From Colwellia asteriadis (GTDB taxonomy: Bacteria > Pseudomonadota > Gammaproteobacteria > Enterobacterales > Alteromonadaceae): a stretch of 64,000 bases of DNA. The stretch lies in NCBI RefSeq assembly GCF_039523295.1, contig NZ_BAAAFA010000001.1, positions 62,001 through 126,000 of the forward strand, read 5' to 3'. Shown in pieces: positions 17,271-26,620 of the stretch. The position numbers and the translations under genes are program-made. A model generated the notes under the pieces. It made no database searches. It had not been told where the DNA came from and saw only the letters and a program-made list of their open reading frames with translations. The number at the start of each line of letters is the position of its first letter. Position 1 is the first letter of the stretch.

Positions 17271-18578
17271 TTGAAAATTAAAGTAACTCCAACGCCACTA
17301 AAAGCAATAATTGCCTTGTTGATATTGGTTGCTCAGTCTTTTATTCAAAAGTTAGCAATATCTGAAAGCATCTCATTTTTAAAAATTATTGATGAGCTAG
17401 TAGTGCTCTACTGTATTCCTTTTGCAATAAGAGTAGGCTTGCGTTTATTCCATCAAAGTAAAGTATTTAAAGGTTTCTTCTTTCTAATAAGTATCTATTG
17501 GTTATTTGCCATAACTTCATCATTATTCGGTGTAGGTAGTATTGCTCAAGCACTTTATCAGTTTGTACTCGACTCAAAATACATTATTGTTTTTCTTTAT
17601 TGCTATGGTGCATATCGCGAAGGCATTAGTGAACTTTACTTAAGTCGATTTTTCAAAATAATGGTGCTTGTTAACGTTCCTTTTGTATTACTACAGTTAT
17701 TAGCTCCTTCCGCTTACGATGCTATATTTCCAACTGGCGCGCATCACGGATCATTTTTTACCACTAGCGGCGATGCATTAACAAGAACAGCAGGAATATT
17801 TTGGTTTACTGGGCTACTGGCTTTCTTCTCTTCCTTAGCCTCAGGTTTTTTCTTAATAAGCATATGGAAGGGAAATGCAAAAAAATCTAATTACCTTTAT
17901 TTAGCATTGTCATTACTACTTTTAATATCAACCTTATCACGCGGTGAAATAGGTGCGTTTATCTTAGCCATTGCTGCAACCTACATATTCTTTATTTCGA
18001 GTCAGAAAATCAGGCATATCAATTTAATATTCATTAGTGCTATTTTAACCTCTCTAATCTTAAGCAATCTGGATATGATTAGGATATCACTAGAGGAAAT
18101 AGGCTTTTCGCAAACAGGTGCAGGATTAACCCCTTCTCCCAGAGCTCAAATGATGTCATCAGCAATCAGCGAGGCCAATGAAAATTTTCCTTTAGGCGCA
18201 GGACTGGGAACTTTAGGCGGACAAGCGGCGGTTGTGTACGATAGTGATCTTTTTTACAAACATGGCTTTCAATATTTGTGGTACTTTCACCATGGTTTAT
18301 TTCTAACGGATACTTATTGGCCCAAAGTGTTTGCCGAGGTCGGTTGGGTTGGTGCAATAATATTATTCTTAGTTTATGGTTACTACCCAAAATCATATTT
18401 GCGACAACCAAACAACCTCCCATTTGCTGGAAAATTTAGTTTCTTTGCTATGACGGTATTATTAATTAATAGTTTTTCAGCACCTGTATATAATTCTGTG
18501 GACTTAATTATTATGGTTTTATTTTTAGCGGGCTTTGAGAGACATAACAACATGAAAAATATTAATAGTGCTCAATAA
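17271..18578 (+). CDS. Wzy-like polysaccharide polymerase
   Basis: This polytopic inner-membrane protein (435 residues, about 11 TM segments) resembles O-antigen/EPS repeat-unit polymerases, which join flipped repeats in the periplasm. It has STLSRGE, near residue 222, and a large periplasmic loop with PLGAGLGTLGG and FHHGLFLTDTYW. Polymerases vary strongly in sequence, so the call rests on topology and on its place between a transferase and the flippase. The start is a TTG at 17271 with GGATGATG upstream; an ATG at 17261 is in another frame. It overlaps the flippase gene. Confidence 0.7.
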   Translation: MKIKVTPTPLKAIIALLILVAQSFIQKLAISESISFLKIIDELVVLYCIPFAIRVGLRLFHQSKVFKGFFFLISIYWLFAITSSLFGVGSIAQALYQFVLDSKYIIVFLYCYGAYREGISELYLSRFFKIMVLVNVPFVLLQLLAPSAYDAIFPTGAHHGSFFTTSGDALTRTAGIFWFTGLLAFFSSLASGFFLISIWKGNAKKSNYLYLALSLLLLISTLSRGEIGAFILAIAATYIFFISSQKIRHINLIFISAILTSLILSNLDMIRISLEEIGFSQTGAGLTPSPRAQMMSSAISEANENFPLGAGLGTLGGQAAVVYDSDLFYKHGFQYLWYFHHGLFLTDTYWPKVFAEVGWVGAIILFLVYGYYPKSYLRQPNNLPFAGKFSFFAMTVLLINSFSAPVYNSVDLIIMVLFLAGFERHNNMKNINSAQ

Positions 18579-19728
18579 AATTAATAACAAAATATTGCCT
18601 CTGATAACGGTTGGTTTTCCTGGCGGCTATAAATTTCTCATTGTCTTGGTTGTTACTTCTCTTGCCAGTGCAGCAATAGCAACAGACTTTTCTAAAATGT
18701 TCTTTTGGGTAGCCTTACTAGTTACATTTTCAGGACTGCCTGTAGCATCATTAATGGTTTCACCGCAGTTTATACTCACAATCAAACATAAAGGCATTTT
18801 GATTTTGCTATCATCAATCATCGCCTTTATTGTTGCCTATTCCATTGAGTTACACCAATACAGTTATATCGATAATTTATTTATTTATTCCTCGGCATTA
18901 TGCTTATCAATATACGAAATTTTAAAGCGTGATTTTCTAAATAACGCAGACTTTAATTCATTATTTATGGCCTCATGCCTTAGCTTAATGATAGTTTTCA
19001 CCTTACTTTTAGTTTTATACCTTTTTAAAACCTCAAGCGCTGAACTTATACTAATAGCAACATTTACTGCGCTAATGCTACCTCTACTTTATTTACATAC
19101 AATTAAGAAGCCAGCACCCATAGCGAATCAATCATCGTTTTCTGATATAGCAGCAGGCTTTGTCAAATACACTTTATCTAACGCAACATCAACATCACTG
19201 TTGTTTGCACTCCCACTTGTATTACTTGCTGAAATGGGTGATGTAATCGCGGCCGATTTAGCTCAAGTTTTTTACTTTACCTCACTCACCTATTTAATTC
19301 CTCATGCTTTATCAGCTAAGCATATACCCAACATGCGTCAATACGGTATAGTACCAGGTGATGTAACAAGCTTTTTCTTGTCTATTTTTATCTTTGTAGT
19401 ATTTACTTCACTTCTTGCCCTACCGCTCATTCAACACTTTTATACACAATGGATAGTTTACTTGATGTTATTCATTGCAATGCAAATATCACAGCTGAGC
19501 CTACCATTTTCTAATGTTTTAATGGTAAAAGGACAAGCGAATAAGATTTTAAAAGTAAATATTGTTGCCAGTACAGTACTTGTTATATTAATTACACTAA
19601 TTATGTTTAATGTAACCGCAGGGGATAATCGTGCGAAATTATTATTATTAAGCTTTATCGGGTTTCAACTACTTAAACTACTCCTAAACTACTCAAGCGC
19701 CAAAGAGTACATTCGAGTAACTCATTAA
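18568..19728 (+). CDS. Wzx-like polysaccharide flippase
   Basis: A membrane protein of 386 residues with about 10-12 TM segments, probably the lipid-linked oligosaccharide flippase of this Wzx/Wzy-type EPS pathway. There is no strong catalytic motif. The call is from topology, the MOP-like pattern with short polar loops and its position next to the polymerase, with an 11-base overlap. The start is a GTG at 18568. It is shorter than most Wzx proteins (about 420-480 residues), so it may be an unusual member. Alternative: an unrelated membrane subunit of the EPS machine. Confidence 0.6.
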   Translation: MLNKINNKILPLITVGFPGGYKFLIVLVVTSLASAAIATDFSKMFFWVALLVTFSGLPVASLMVSPQFILTIKHKGILILLSSIIAFIVAYSIELHQYSYIDNLFIYSSALCLSIYEILKRDFLNNADFNSLFMASCLSLMIVFTLLLVLYLFKTSSAELILIATFTALMLPLLYLHTIKKPAPIANQSSFSDIAAGFVKYTLSNATSTSLLFALPLVLLAEMGDVIAADLAQVFYFTSLTYLIPHALSAKHIPNMRQYGIVPGDVTSFFLSIFIFVVFTSLLALPLIQHFYTQWIVYLMLFIAMQISQLSLPFSNVLMVKGQANKILKVNIVASTVLVILITLIMFNVTAGDNRAKLLLLSFIGFQLLKLLLNYSSAKEYIRVTH

Positions 19729-19753
19729 ATCATCTGATTAAACGGACAAGAGC

Positions 19754-20185
19754 ATGTTTTTATACCGAATAGGCCACAAATTACATCAATATAAAATTCC
19801 TTTGATACCTAAGGTTATTAACGCACTCATTCGATTAATTCATAATTGTGCGATTTATAGCGAAACAACAATAGGCAAAGGAACGATATTCGGTTATGGC
19901 GGTATTGGCGTTGTTATTCACAAACGCTCAATCATTGGAAGCAATTGTATCATTGGTACTAATGTTACCATTGGAGGTCGCTCCAAGAGCTTAGGTGTCC
20001 CTATTATTGGTAACAATGTATATATTGCTACTGGAGCAAAAATATTAGGTGATTTAACAATTGGCGATAATAGTGTTATTGGTGCTAATGCTGTCGTTAT
20101 TAACAATGTAGCCGCTAATTGTGTTGCTGCAGGCGTGCCAGCAAAAATAATTAAAACTAACATCGATATTAATGATTTTATTTAA
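19754..20185 (+). CDS. Serine acetyltransferase-like hexapeptide protein
   Basis: This is a left-handed beta-helix acyltransferase of 143 residues resembling the C-terminal half of CysE and the EPS-locus VpsC-like proteins. Repeats run from about residue 40 to 125 (IGKGTIFGYGGIGVVIH, NCIIGTNVTIGG, NNVYIATGAKILG, DNSVIGANAVV), ending GVPAKIIK. The short length and operon context argue for EPS O-acetylation rather than cysteine synthesis. It has a GGACAAGAG-like ribosome site. The substrate is unknown. Confidence 0.82.
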   Translation: MFLYRIGHKLHQYKIPLIPKVINALIRLIHNCAIYSETTIGKGTIFGYGGIGVVIHKRSIIGSNCIIGTNVTIGGRSKSLGVPIIGNNVYIATGAKILGDLTIGDNSVIGANAVVINNVAANCVAAGVPAKIIKTNIDINDFI

Positions 20186-20213
20186 ATCATTTTAAGAGTG
20201 TGAGCGATAAACT

Positions 20214-21392
20214 ATGGTAAAAGATTTTTTTTGGTGGCTATTTAAAGAAAACATTGTAATTAATCTTATTTATCGAGAGTTTTTTACATTGTTCTTTTCT
20301 AAAAAACAAGCTCAATATAATTTAGAACAAGACGATGTGATCAGTAAAGAGTATATAATTGAGCATTATAAAAATAAGCAGCCCCGTTGGGCAATTAAAG
20401 GCTATAGCAGCGGAACAACAAATACTCCTTTAACAGTGTACCGCAGTATTCCGTCAATTTTTCTTGAAGAGTATATTGTAAAAAGTTATTTAAAATACAT
20501 AGGGGTTCCCTTGCGCCCTAATATTGTTATTTTACGTGGCGACAATATAAAAACCACGGCACAAAAATTTTGGATTAAAATGCCTTTTAGCCAACGTTTA
20601 ATTATGTCCTCTTATCACATATCAGAACAAACAGCCTTAGCCTATTTCAAGGCACTAGAACAATATAAACCCCATATTATTTTTGCTTACCCTAGTTCAA
20701 TTACTTTACTTGCTAAGTATGCACAAAAGTTAAACTGGAAACCTAGCTGGAACTTATCGGGGGTATTAACCTCAAGCGAAAATTTTTCAGCGACCAACCA
20801 AAAAATAGTACGAACCATTTTTGGTCAAGTTTATGATCACTATGGACAAGCTGAGCGTGTTGCAGTATTACAGCAATGCAAACAAGGTAACTATCATGTT
20901 AGAAATGATTACTCGTATGTAGAGTTTTTAGTGGACGAACATGGCACTAAAATTGTTGGGACCAATCTTCATAATAAGTCTATGCCACTAAAGCGTTATG
21001 ATACCCATGACTATATTGAGGGCTTAAATAGTGAAGGAAGTTGCATATGCGGAAATAAATCCGATTATGTAAAACGAATTCTAGGACGAGATGATGACTA
21101 TATTATTTTAAATGATGGACGTCAGATTGGCCGGCTAGACACAGCATTTAAAGGAGTTAACGGTCTAATTGAGTGTCAATTAGAGCAAACACGATTAACT
21201 GAGCTAATTGTTAGGTATGTTCCCACACTAAATGCAAACACAAGTAATTTACAACTGACTATAAAACAAAACCTAACACAAAAGTTAGGTAACGATATCA
21301 ATATATTGTTTGAACAGGTAAACGAAGTACCAAGAACCAAAGCAGGTAAATTTAAAAGTGTTATAAGAAGTAAGGCTGTTTCTAATGCTTAG
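20214..21392 (+). CDS. CapK/PaaK-like adenylate-forming enzyme
   Basis: This is an ANL-superfamily AMP-forming ligase of the phenylacetate-CoA ligase/CapK type (392 residues). The P-loop YSSGTTNTPLTVYR lies near residues 64-77. The aromatic-acid-type region is DHYGQAERVA, near 205. The C-terminal RTKAGKFKSVI carries the likely catalytic Lys. The CapK homologue in capsule loci is thought to activate an acyl group for attachment to polysaccharide. It overlaps the next GT by 8 bases, so an EPS-modifying role is inferred. Cysteines near 278-282 (CICG) may be structural. Confidence 0.78.
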   Translation: MVKDFFWWLFKENIVINLIYREFFTLFFSKKQAQYNLEQDDVISKEYIIEHYKNKQPRWAIKGYSSGTTNTPLTVYRSIPSIFLEEYIVKSYLKYIGVPLRPNIVILRGDNIKTTAQKFWIKMPFSQRLIMSSYHISEQTALAYFKALEQYKPHIIFAYPSSITLLAKYAQKLNWKPSWNLSGVLTSSENFSATNQKIVRTIFGQVYDHYGQAERVAVLQQCKQGNYHVRNDYSYVEFLVDEHGTKIVGTNLHNKSMPLKRYDTHDYIEGLNSEGSCICGNKSDYVKRILGRDDDYIILNDGRQIGRLDTAFKGVNGLIECQLEQTRLTELIVRYVPTLNANTSNLQLTIKQNLTQKLGNDINILFEQVNEVPRTKAGKFKSVIRSKAVSNA

Positions 21393-22458
21393 TAAGAAGA
21401 ACTTAATGATAAGCACCGACCCTAAGGGACAAGGAGGGATTGCAACGGTTGTTAGTAGTTATAATAAAGATGGCTTATTTAATACATCACACTTTACTTT
21501 GATCAAAACGCATTCAAGTGATAGTAAAAATAAATTAAGTGCTGCTATATTATTTTTCAGTAGCCTGTTAAAAGTTATTTTTTACGGGCTACTTTTTAAC
21601 TTAGGTATTGTTCATGTTCATATGGCCTCACGAGGAAGTTATCTTAGAAAATCAATAATTTTACGTGTTGCCAAAAAGCTTGGTGCTAAAACGATTATTC
21701 ACTTACATGGTGGTGAATTTGAAAGCTTTTATCACAAAGAGTGTTCTGACAAGAAAAAAACACACATTAAAAAAACCTTCAACATGGCTGATAAAATTAT
21801 TGTTTTATCTTCGTCTGCGTTAACTTGGGTTAATAGTATAGTTGATGATAAAACCAAAACTTGTATCGTTTACAATGCCGTTCCAGCTATATCGCTCCCA
21901 CCAAAAAAATCAGTGCAAGCTAATATTTTGTTTTTAGGACGGTTAAGTAAAAATAAAGGCGTTGACGACCTTATTCATGCTTTCGCTCAACTCAGTGTTA
22001 CATACCCTCATCTGAAATTGTTACTGGCTGGCGACGGTGATCCGACAAAGTATAAAACCTTAGCCGCAAAGTTAGGCGTTATCAACCATGTTAATTTTTT
22101 GGGCTGGGTATCTGGGACTCAAAAGAAACAATATTTAGCTGATGCTACAGTGTATTGTCTACCTAGCTATTATGAAGGTTTTCCCATGGGAGTTTTAGAG
22201 GCAATGTCCGCGGGTATTCCAGTAGTTGCTTCCACTGCAGGCGGAATTCCCGATGCTATTACCAATAAACAAGAAGGTTTGTTAGTGAAAGCTGGCGATG
22301 TTGGCGCTCTTACAGAAGCTTTACGCTCTTTGCTCAGTGATGAGAAGTTAAGAGCCCAATATAGTGATGCTGCGAAAATAAAGTATCAAGAAAATTTCAG
22401 CCCTGATGTGATAATTCCGCAATTAAAAAATATTTACAAAGAGCTCTTGGACAAGTAA
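21385..22458 (+). CDS. Family 4 glycosyltransferase (VpsI-like position)
   Basis: This is a GT-B glycosyltransferase of 357 residues. The N-terminal domain has DPKGQGGIATVV, and the C-terminal half has FLGRLSKNKGVDDLIHA, then CLPSYYEGFPMGVLEAMSAGIPVVAS with the E-x7-E-type donor-binding motif. It overlaps the CapK-like gene by 8 bases and lies two bases before the VpsJ-like gene. The order GT4, VpsJ-like, VpsK-like matches V. cholerae vpsI-J-K. The specific linkage is unknown. Confidence 0.88.
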   Translation: MLSKKNLMISTDPKGQGGIATVVSSYNKDGLFNTSHFTLIKTHSSDSKNKLSAAILFFSSLLKVIFYGLLFNLGIVHVHMASRGSYLRKSIILRVAKKLGAKTIIHLHGGEFESFYHKECSDKKKTHIKKTFNMADKIIVLSSSALTWVNSIVDDKTKTCIVYNAVPAISLPPKKSVQANILFLGRLSKNKGVDDLIHAFAQLSVTYPHLKLLLAGDGDPTKYKTLAAKLGVINHVNFLGWVSGTQKKQYLADATVYCLPSYYEGFPMGVLEAMSAGIPVVASTAGGIPDAITNKQEGLLVKAGDVGALTEALRSLLSDEKLRAQYSDAAKIKYQENFSPDVIIPQLKNIYKELLDK

Positions 22459-22460
22459 CC

Positions 22461-23627
22461 ATGCAACAACCTATGGCATTAATTACCCATAACATCCTGA
22501 TGGACGCACAACACTATAATTACGCCGGCCAAGATCCCTTTGACGGTTTAAACAGTAAATTTTTCACTGTTTTTCCTAAACTAAAAAAAGGCTTATTTGG
22601 CTTAGCGTGGATACAAGTAAATAAACGTTCCGTTGTAAATTTACGCCCACTATTAGCAGTACCTAAAAAACGTAACCCTAAGGGTATTGGCTTATTTATT
22701 TTAGGATTACTTGAAGATTATCAACGCACGCAAGAGCCACATTATTTAAATGAGGCCGTTAAACTTGGTGATTGGTTGTTAACTCAACAAAGTGATATAT
22801 CACTTTGGCAGCATGCTTGCTGGGGGTATCACTTTGACTGGAACGCACGCGCCTTTTTTGTCCCCAAAGGTAAGCCTAATATTATTACCACCATTTATGT
22901 TGCGCAAGCGTTGTACGCGTTAAGTGAAGTAACCAATGAAAATAAATATAAAGAGCCTGCATTAGATGCTGCTCATTTCATTGTAAAAACCTTATATTGC
23001 GAACATGAAAATAGAACGTTTTTTGCCTATATTCCTGGTGAAACTGCTTTTGTGCATAATGCCAGTTTGTGGGGCGCGGCATGGGTTGGTTTTGTTGGCT
23101 CTTTAACGGGTAATACTGAATATAAAAACTTAGCGCTGCGTGTTGCCCACCAATCAGTTAAAGAACAAGCAACTGATGGCTCTTGGGTGTACGGTGCTAG
23201 GCATCATCATCAATTTATTGATGGTTTTCATACTGGCTATAACTTAGAGGCGCTACATATATTAGCTACTGCATTACAAACTTCAGAGTTTGATAATGCT
23301 ATACGACAAGGGTTAGCTTATTATAAAGCGCATTTATTTGAACAAGATGGTACGGCAAAATACTATCATAACAATCGCTATCCACTTGATATGCATTGTG
23401 TATCGCAGGCGATATTCACTTTATTAAAAGTGGGCGGCACACAAAATGATTTTGACCTTGTTGAGCAAATAATTAATAAATCTATAGAAACTTTGTACTT
23501 ACCTAAAGAAAAGCGTTTTGTTTATCAAAAGCATAAGAATTTCATCAACAAAGTAAACTACATTCGTTGGACGCAAGCTTGGGTGTATTACTCATTCGCT
23601 TACTTTAATCGTGTCAGCACACAGTAA
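22461..23627 (+). CDS. VpsJ-like (alpha/alpha)6-barrel polysaccharide protein
   Basis: The protein has 388 residues, a predicted all-helical toroid with repeated WGAAW-, FHTGYNLEAL- and RWTQAWVYYS-type segments. It resembles glycoside-hydrolase-like helical barrels and proteins annotated as VpsJ in Vibrio. There is no signal peptide, so it is cytoplasmic. The first residues contain unusual Asn- and His-rich segments (HNILMDAQHYNYAGQDPFDG). It sits between a GT4 and a WecG-type gene, as in vpsI-J-K. A catalytic role in EPS synthesis or editing is inferred; the reaction is unknown. Ribosome site GGACAAG. Confidence 0.7.
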   Translation: MQQPMALITHNILMDAQHYNYAGQDPFDGLNSKFFTVFPKLKKGLFGLAWIQVNKRSVVNLRPLLAVPKKRNPKGIGLFILGLLEDYQRTQEPHYLNEAVKLGDWLLTQQSDISLWQHACWGYHFDWNARAFFVPKGKPNIITTIYVAQALYALSEVTNENKYKEPALDAAHFIVKTLYCEHENRTFFAYIPGETAFVHNASLWGAAWVGFVGSLTGNTEYKNLALRVAHQSVKEQATDGSWVYGARHHHQFIDGFHTGYNLEALHILATALQTSEFDNAIRQGLAYYKAHLFEQDGTAKYYHNNRYPLDMHCVSQAIFTLLKVGGTQNDFDLVEQIINKSIETLYLPKEKRFVYQKHKNFINKVNYIRWTQAWVYYSFAYFNRVSTQ

Positions 23628-23646
23628 AGGAAAAACAAGGAATATA

Positions 23647-24402
23647 ATGGCTAGAATCACCTTCTTAGGCATACCAATGGACAGCTTAACCATGGCAGAG
23701 TCTGTTGCTTATATTGAACATAAAGTTCAAAGTAATGCGTTTTTACAGCACGTGGTGGTTAATGTTGCCAAGTTAGTGCATATGCAAAAAGATCCTAAGC
23801 TGACGGAGTCGGTGACAGCCTGTGAAATGATTAATATTGATGGCATGGGCGTAGTGCTAGGCGCTCGTTTTTGTGGTCATCAAGTACCTGAGCGCGTTGC
23901 TGGTGTTGATTTGTTTCATGAGTTACTCATAATGAGCGCCAAACAAGAGTTTCCTGTATTTTTACTCGGCGCTAAAGCTGACGTGGTAGAGAAAACCGCA
24001 TCAACAGTAAAGTCCCTCTACCCTAAACTAACAATTGCTGGTTTTCATCATGGTTACTTTTGGGATAACGACGGCGCTGATGAACAGGCTGTTGTTGAAC
24101 AAATTAAAGCTTCTGGTGCCAAGTTATTATTTGTTGCTATTACCTCTCCTAAGAAAGAAAACTTCATTAACAAATGGCAAAATCAACTGGGTGTTAACTT
24201 CGTTATGGGCGTAGGCGGTACTTTTGATGTGGTGTCAGGTACAGTAAAGCGCGCACCTAAATGGATGCAAAACTATGGTTTAGAATGGTTTTATCGTATT
24301 ATTCAGGAGCCTAGAAGAATGTGGAAGCGCTACTTAGTTACCAATACACAATTCTTATGGTTATTAATCAAAGAAAAGTTTTCGCCTAAAAAGCACCAAT
24401 AA
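23647..24402 (+). CDS. WecG/TagA/CpsF family glycosyltransferase (copy 2, VpsK-like)
   Basis: A second GT26-type transferase (251 residues). The catalytic region NIDGMGVVLGARFCG, with its Asp, is near residue 65. LFVAITSPKKENFI and MGVGGTFDVVSG follow, and the tail YGLEWFYRIIQEPRRM is membrane-associated. I prefer the ATG at 23647 because CAAGG lies 6 bases upstream; a GTG at 23611 would overlap the previous gene. In position it matches V. cholerae VpsK. It is clearly diverged from the copy at 16436, so the two probably act at different steps. Confidence 0.87.
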   Translation: MARITFLGIPMDSLTMAESVAYIEHKVQSNAFLQHVVVNVAKLVHMQKDPKLTESVTACEMINIDGMGVVLGARFCGHQVPERVAGVDLFHELLIMSAKQEFPVFLLGAKADVVEKTASTVKSLYPKLTIAGFHHGYFWDNDGADEQAVVEQIKASGAKLLFVAITSPKKENFINKWQNQLGVNFVMGVGGTFDVVSGTVKRAPKWMQNYGLEWFYRIIQEPRRMWKRYLVTNTQFLWLLIKEKFSPKKHQ

Positions 24403-24431
24403 TAAAATCGCTAAAGCAAGGTAAATACCCG

Positions 24432-25535
24432 ATGAAAAAAGCACTTATCACAGGCGTAACTGGTCAAGACGGCTCATACCTTGCTGAGTTATTATTAGAA
24501 AAAGGTTATGAAGTACATGGTATTAAACGTCGTTCATCATCATTAAATACCGAACGCATAGATCATATTTATCAAGACATTCATAGCAGCAACCCTAATT
24601 TTTTTCTTCATTATGGTGACTTAACAGACACTTCAAATTTAACACAAATTCTGGCTAAAGTAGCGCCCGATGAAGTTTATAACCTTGCAGCACAAAGCCA
24701 TGTAGCGGTCTCATTTGAGTGTCCAGAATATACCTCAGAAGTTGATGGCTTAGGTACATTACGATTGCTAGAAGCGATACGATTTTTAGGTATGGAAAAA
24801 AAGATACGTTTTTTTCAAGCCTCAACATCAGAGCTTTACGGTAAAGTTACGCAAAGCCCACAAACTGAAACTACCCCTTTTCACCCTCGCTCACCATATG
24901 GTGTTGCTAAAATGTACGCTTATTGGATTGTGGTTAATTATCGTGAAGCTTATGGGTTACATGCAAGCAATGGTATTTTGTTTAACCATGAATCTCCACG
25001 TCGTGGTGAAACCTTTGTTACCCGTAAAATAACTCGCGCCCTTGCTAACATCGCCCAAGGTTTAGATAAGTGTTTATATTTAGGTAATTTAGATGCGTTA
25101 CGAGATTGGGGACATGCCCAAGATTACGTAAAAGCACAATGGTTAATGTTACAACAAGAGCAAGCAGATGATTATGTTATTGCCACAGGTAAACAACATT
25201 CTGTCCGTCAGTTTGTAGAGCTTGCTGCTCAAAAACTTGGGGTAACTATAACTTGGCAAGGTCAAGGTATTAATGAGCAAGGCATTGTTAGCGCAATTTC
25301 TGGCGATGAATGTCCTCATATAAAATGCGGTGACGTTATCGTTAAAATTGATGAGAAATATTTCAGACCCGCCGAGGTCGACAGTTTATTAGGCGATGCC
25401 AGTAAGGCTCAGAAAAACCTCGGTTGGCGAGCTGAAAAAGACTTTACCACTTTAGTTAGTGACATGTTGCAACACGATTTGCGTATAGCCAAAAAGAATG
25501 CATTATTAAAGTCTCATGGTTATGATGTTAACTAA
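24432..25535 (+). CDS. gmd: GDP-mannose 4,6-dehydratase
   Basis: This converts GDP-D-mannose to GDP-4-keto-6-deoxy-D-mannose, the first step to GDP-L-fucose. It is an extended short-chain dehydrogenase (367 residues) with the NADP-binding motif GVTGQDGSYLAELLL at residues 7-21 and the RRSSS specificity loop. The active site includes STSELYG and the YGVAK motif with Tyr/Lys. HESPRRGETFVTRK binds GDP. It lies 39 bases before fcl, with which it forms a pathway pair. The source of GDP-mannose (ManC) is not in this window. Confidence 0.96.
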   Translation: MKKALITGVTGQDGSYLAELLLEKGYEVHGIKRRSSSLNTERIDHIYQDIHSSNPNFFLHYGDLTDTSNLTQILAKVAPDEVYNLAAQSHVAVSFECPEYTSEVDGLGTLRLLEAIRFLGMEKKIRFFQASTSELYGKVTQSPQTETTPFHPRSPYGVAKMYAYWIVVNYREAYGLHASNGILFNHESPRRGETFVTRKITRALANIAQGLDKCLYLGNLDALRDWGHAQDYVKAQWLMLQQEQADDYVIATGKQHSVRQFVELAAQKLGVTITWQGQGINEQGIVSAISGDECPHIKCGDVIVKIDEKYFRPAEVDSLLGDASKAQKNLGWRAEKDFTTLVSDMLQHDLRIAKKNALLKSHGYDVN

Positions 25536-25574
25536 TCAGTTTCAGCAAGCTCATAATAGCGCGGTAATAAGTAA

Positions 25575-26540
25575 ATGAAGAAAACACGGGTATTTGTTGC
25601 TGGTCATCAAGGTATGGTTGGCTCCGCATTAGTTAAGTTGCTAGCTTCTCGCTCTGATTTAGAGTTAGTTGTACGATCGCGTGCCGAGCTTGATTTATCA
25701 AACCAACAATTGGTCAGTGAATTTTTTCAAGAGAACGCAATAGCACAAGTTTACTTGGCTGCTGCTAAGGTAGGAGGAATACAGGCAAATAGCAGTTACC
25801 CTGCTGATTTTATTTATGAGAACTTAATGATTCAGTGTAATGTTATCCACGCTGCTCACGTAGCAAATATCAATCAATTATTATTTTTGGGATCATCATG
25901 CATCTACCCGAAAATCACTGAACAACCTATTAGTGAGTCGGCATTATTAACCGGGGAGCTAGAGCCAACTAATGAGCCTTACGCTATTGCAAAAATTGCC
26001 GGCATTAAATTGTGTGAAGCATACAACCGTCAATATGCCCGACAATATCGCTCAATTATGCCAACAAACCTTTATGGTGAAAATGATAACTTCCACCCAA
26101 CTAACAGTCATGTTATTCCAGCATTGATCGCACGTTTTCATCAGGCTAAAGTGAGTAACGCTTCAACAATCAGTATTTGGGGCAGTGGCAATGCACAGCG
26201 AGAGTTTTTACACGTTAATGATTTAGCCGCTGCTGCTATTCATGTGATGGAATTACCAGAGCAAACCTATAATGCACACACTCAACCTACCGTAAGTCAC
26301 CTTAATATTGGCACAGGAAAAGATTGCACTATAAAAGAGTTAGCGCAAACACTTGCGAGTATTATTGGTTATCAAGGTGAGATAGTTTTTGATCAGTCTA
26401 AACCTGATGGCACACCAAAAAAGTGCTTAAATGTATCGCGTATGCATGCATTGGGTTGGCAGCATAAAATTTCTCTTGAACAGGGTTTAGCAGATACTTA
26501 TCAATGGTATTTGAATCAAGAAACCTTACGTCACAGCTAA
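25575..26540 (+). CDS. fcl: GDP-L-fucose synthase
   Basis: This 3,5-epimerase/4-reductase (WcaG) makes GDP-L-fucose from the Gmd product using NADPH. The 321 residues match the family. The nucleotide-binding motif is VAGHQGMVGSALV. Catalytic residues lie in LGSSCIYPK (Ser, Cys) and in EPYAIAKIAG (Tyr, Lys). Together with gmd it indicates a fucose-containing EPS. Confidence 0.95.
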   Translation: MKKTRVFVAGHQGMVGSALVKLLASRSDLELVVRSRAELDLSNQQLVSEFFQENAIAQVYLAAAKVGGIQANSSYPADFIYENLMIQCNVIHAAHVANINQLLFLGSSCIYPKITEQPISESALLTGELEPTNEPYAIAKIAGIKLCEAYNRQYARQYRSIMPTNLYGENDNFHPTNSHVIPALIARFHQAKVSNASTISIWGSGNAQREFLHVNDLAAAAIHVMELPEQTYNAHTQPTVSHLNIGTGKDCTIKELAQTLASIIGYQGEIVFDQSKPDGTPKKCLNVSRMHALGWQHKISLEQGLADTYQWYLNQETLRHS

Positions 26541-26620
26541 TCGTTTGAACGGGTTCATTTGGGTGTAACTATTTAACTCACTTAAGGACAACAACCTAGA
26601 CCAAAACTAAGGTTTTTCAT

